NCBI RefSeq assembly: GCF_003568665.1
Contig: NZ_QXMH01000001.1
Coordinates: 1,674,001-1,738,000 of the forward strand
Reading direction: 5' to 3'
Source: Chitinophaga alhagiae
GTDB lineage: Bacteria; Bacteroidota; Bacteroidia; Chitinophagales; Chitinophagaceae
DNA length: 64,000 bases
Made by a program: the position numbers and the translations under genes. Below, piece by piece: positions 62,882 to 64,000 of the stretch; position 1 is the first letter of the stretch; each line of letters opens with the position of its first letter. A model generated the notes under the pieces. The model was not told the origin of the DNA, ran no database searches, and saw only the letters and a program-made list of their open reading frames with translations.

Positions 62882-63823
62882 CTAGCTGTTAAGTTTAGCC
62901 CATATTTCAGGAATGCGTTTGGTCCAGGCCAGTTCTTTTTTCTTTTCGCGGGCATCCATGGCCGGAATGCCAAAGTAGGTCTTGCCGCCTTCCAGGGAAC
63001 TGCCCACGCCGCTCTTGGCCAGTACAACGGCGCCCTTGCCAAGGGTAATGTCTTTGTTGATGCCTACCTGGCCCCAGATGATCACATTGTCTTCCACCCG
63101 GGCCTTACCCCCTATGCCCACCTGCGCGGCAAAGAGACAGTTTTTACCGATCACGGCGCCGTGGCCCACATGCACCATGTTGTCAAACTTGCTGCCTTGG
63201 CCAATAATGGTATCGCCGCTAACCCCTTTGTCAATGGTTGTGTTGGCGCCGATCTCCACATCGTTTTCTATCACCACCCTTCCGCAGCTTTCCAGCTTGT
63301 CATACATCACTTCCCGGTCCGCCCTTCTCTTGAAGTAAAAAGCGTCCGCACCGATCACGGCGCCGGCCTGGATGATCACATTATCGCCAATAATGCTATG
63401 GTCGTAAATGGTAACGTTGGGATGTATGATGCAGTTTTTGCCGATTCTCACATGGTGGCCTACGTACACGCCGGGAAACAGCACAGTGCCTTCTCCTACA
63501 ACGGCCGTATCGCTAATGGGGGTGGTAGGAGGTACAAAGGGACGGTAGCGTTTCACCAGGCTTACGTACGCGCTGAAGGGATCTGCGGTTACCAGCAGGG
63601 CCTTGCCTTCCGGCACGTCTACCTTCTTGTTGATGATAATGATGCTGGCCGCGGAAGTAAGGCTGGCGTTGTAGTACTTTTCAAAGTCTACAAACGTGAT
63701 GTCTCCCGGTTCTACCTTGTGTATCTCGTTAATACCGGTAGCCATCAGTGTATCATTACCTTCCAGCGCTGCGCCTATGAGCGTTGCTATTTCTTTTACC
63801 GCAACGGGTGTATCTAACTTCAT
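62882..63823 (-). CDS. LpxD-like UDP-3-O-acylglucosamine N-acyltransferase
   Basis: 313 aa. The N-terminal LpxD-type domain has DTPVAVKEIATLIGAALEGN and DITFVDFEKYYNASLTSAAS. A left-handed beta helix follows with hexapeptide repeats (VLFPGVYVGHHVRIGKNCII onward), QAGAVIGADAFYFKRR, and the catalytic His region NMVHVGHGAVIGKNCLFAAQ. LpxD adds a hydroxyacyl chain to the lipid A precursor. Bacteroidota often encode a second LpxD-like protein of this kind besides the one next to lpxC/lpxA, so this may be a paralogue with another substrate. A -7 box sits at 63846-63853. Confidence 0.82.
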   Translation of the reverse strand: MKLDTPVAVKEIATLIGAALEGNDTLMATGINEIHKVEPGDITFVDFEKYYNASLTSAASIIIINKKVDVPEGKALLVTADPFSAYVSLVKRYRPFVPPTTPISDTAVVGEGTVLFPGVYVGHHVRIGKNCIIHPNVTIYDHSIIGDNVIIQAGAVIGADAFYFKRRADREVMYDKLESCGRVVIENDVEIGANTTIDKGVSGDTIIGQGSKFDNMVHVGHGAVIGKNCLFAAQVGIGGKARVEDNVIIWGQVGINKDITLGKGAVVLAKSGVGSSLEGGKTYFGIPAMDAREKKKELAWTKRIPEIWAKLNS

Positions 63824-63845
63824 ATGAACTTCGTTAAAGTGAAAG

Positions 63846-63853
63846 CAAAGTTA
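63846..63853 (-). promoter_or_regulatory. -7 box TAACTTTG of the LpxD-like gene
   Basis: TAnnTTTG on the minus strand, 22 bp before ATG 63823; no convincing -33 TTG. Beyond it, 63854-64000 is AT-rich with one small hairpin (GGGAAA 63944-63949 with TTTCCC 63954-63959) and no gene. Confidence 0.45.
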
Positions 63854-64000
63854 GGGGGCGTTATCCACAATTTTTTTGTGCTTGTGAATAAAATTTATTG
63901 TAAAATTTTTCTTTTGTGATGAAATTCTTTTTAATATTGTGTAGGGAAATTTGTTTCCCTGTACTTACTAACCCATTCACATAACAAGAAAGTCTGATTG

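Overview
The window looks like a chromosomal segment of a Bacteroidota bacterium, most likely a Chitinophaga-like member of the Chitinophagaceae. The signs are DUF4402/usher surface genes, DUF4834, DUF4199 and DUF2752 proteins, a kdp operon with a split KdpD, a long-linker IF-2, and promoter -7 boxes of the Bacteroidota type (TAnnTTTG), several of them almost touching the start codon. No ribosomal RNA, CRISPR array or intact mobile element is visible. There is one tRNA gene (CAU anticodon).

Layout. 1-2.2 kb: end of an S9 peptidase, a PaaG-like crotonase, two palindromic intergenic elements (one MITE-like) and an outer-membrane beta-barrel gene. 2.4-5.4 kb: a large hybrid histidine kinase. 5.4-14.4 kb, minus strand: a complete kdp potassium-pump operon (unknown 109-aa gene, 27-aa membrane ORF, kdpF, kdpA, kdpB, kdpC, porin, KdpD sensor half, separate histidine kinase), headed by a sigma-54-type response regulator at 14.6-15.9 kb. 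15.9-30.3 kb: a stress-type region with Ku and LigD (non-homologous end joining) followed by small membrane genes, a topoisomerase IB remnant, an SDR, a DUF892 ferritin-like protein, a proline-rich disordered protein, two histidine kinases, two response regulators, and DUF5670, DUF2383 and CsbD small stress proteins. 30.3-49 kb: mostly housekeeping genes (VOC protein, C4-dicarboxylate carrier plus aspartase, orphan anti-sigma factor, exported SAM hydrolase, thioesterase, SixA, PurF, SurA-like PPIase, and the rimP-nusA-infB operon).

49.0-50.0 kb: a tRNA followed by an integrase N-terminal fragment and an IS256-type transposase C-terminal fragment, apparently a decayed insertion at a tRNA. 50.0-54.7 kb: a chaperone-usher-like surface-fibre locus (DUF4402, PapD-like chaperone, DUF4402, usher). 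Its chaperone reading frame is interrupted by one in-frame TAA. 54.7-64 kb: sugar MFS transporter, lipoprotein, PH-domain protein, PurU, LytS-like kinase, PheS, 3-hydroxyacyl-CoA dehydrogenase, an extended SDR, a lipoprotein and an LpxD-like acyltransferase.

The features most worth a second look are the DUF4402 chaperone-usher locus with its internal stop, the extra 27-aa membrane ORF and the 109-aa gene at the head of the kdp operon with a possible sigma-54 control region, the tRNA-linked integrase/IS256 scar, the topoisomerase IB remnant in the NHEJ/stress region, and a degenerate Hpt-like domain that has lost its histidine. All functional calls come from reading motifs; no search was run.
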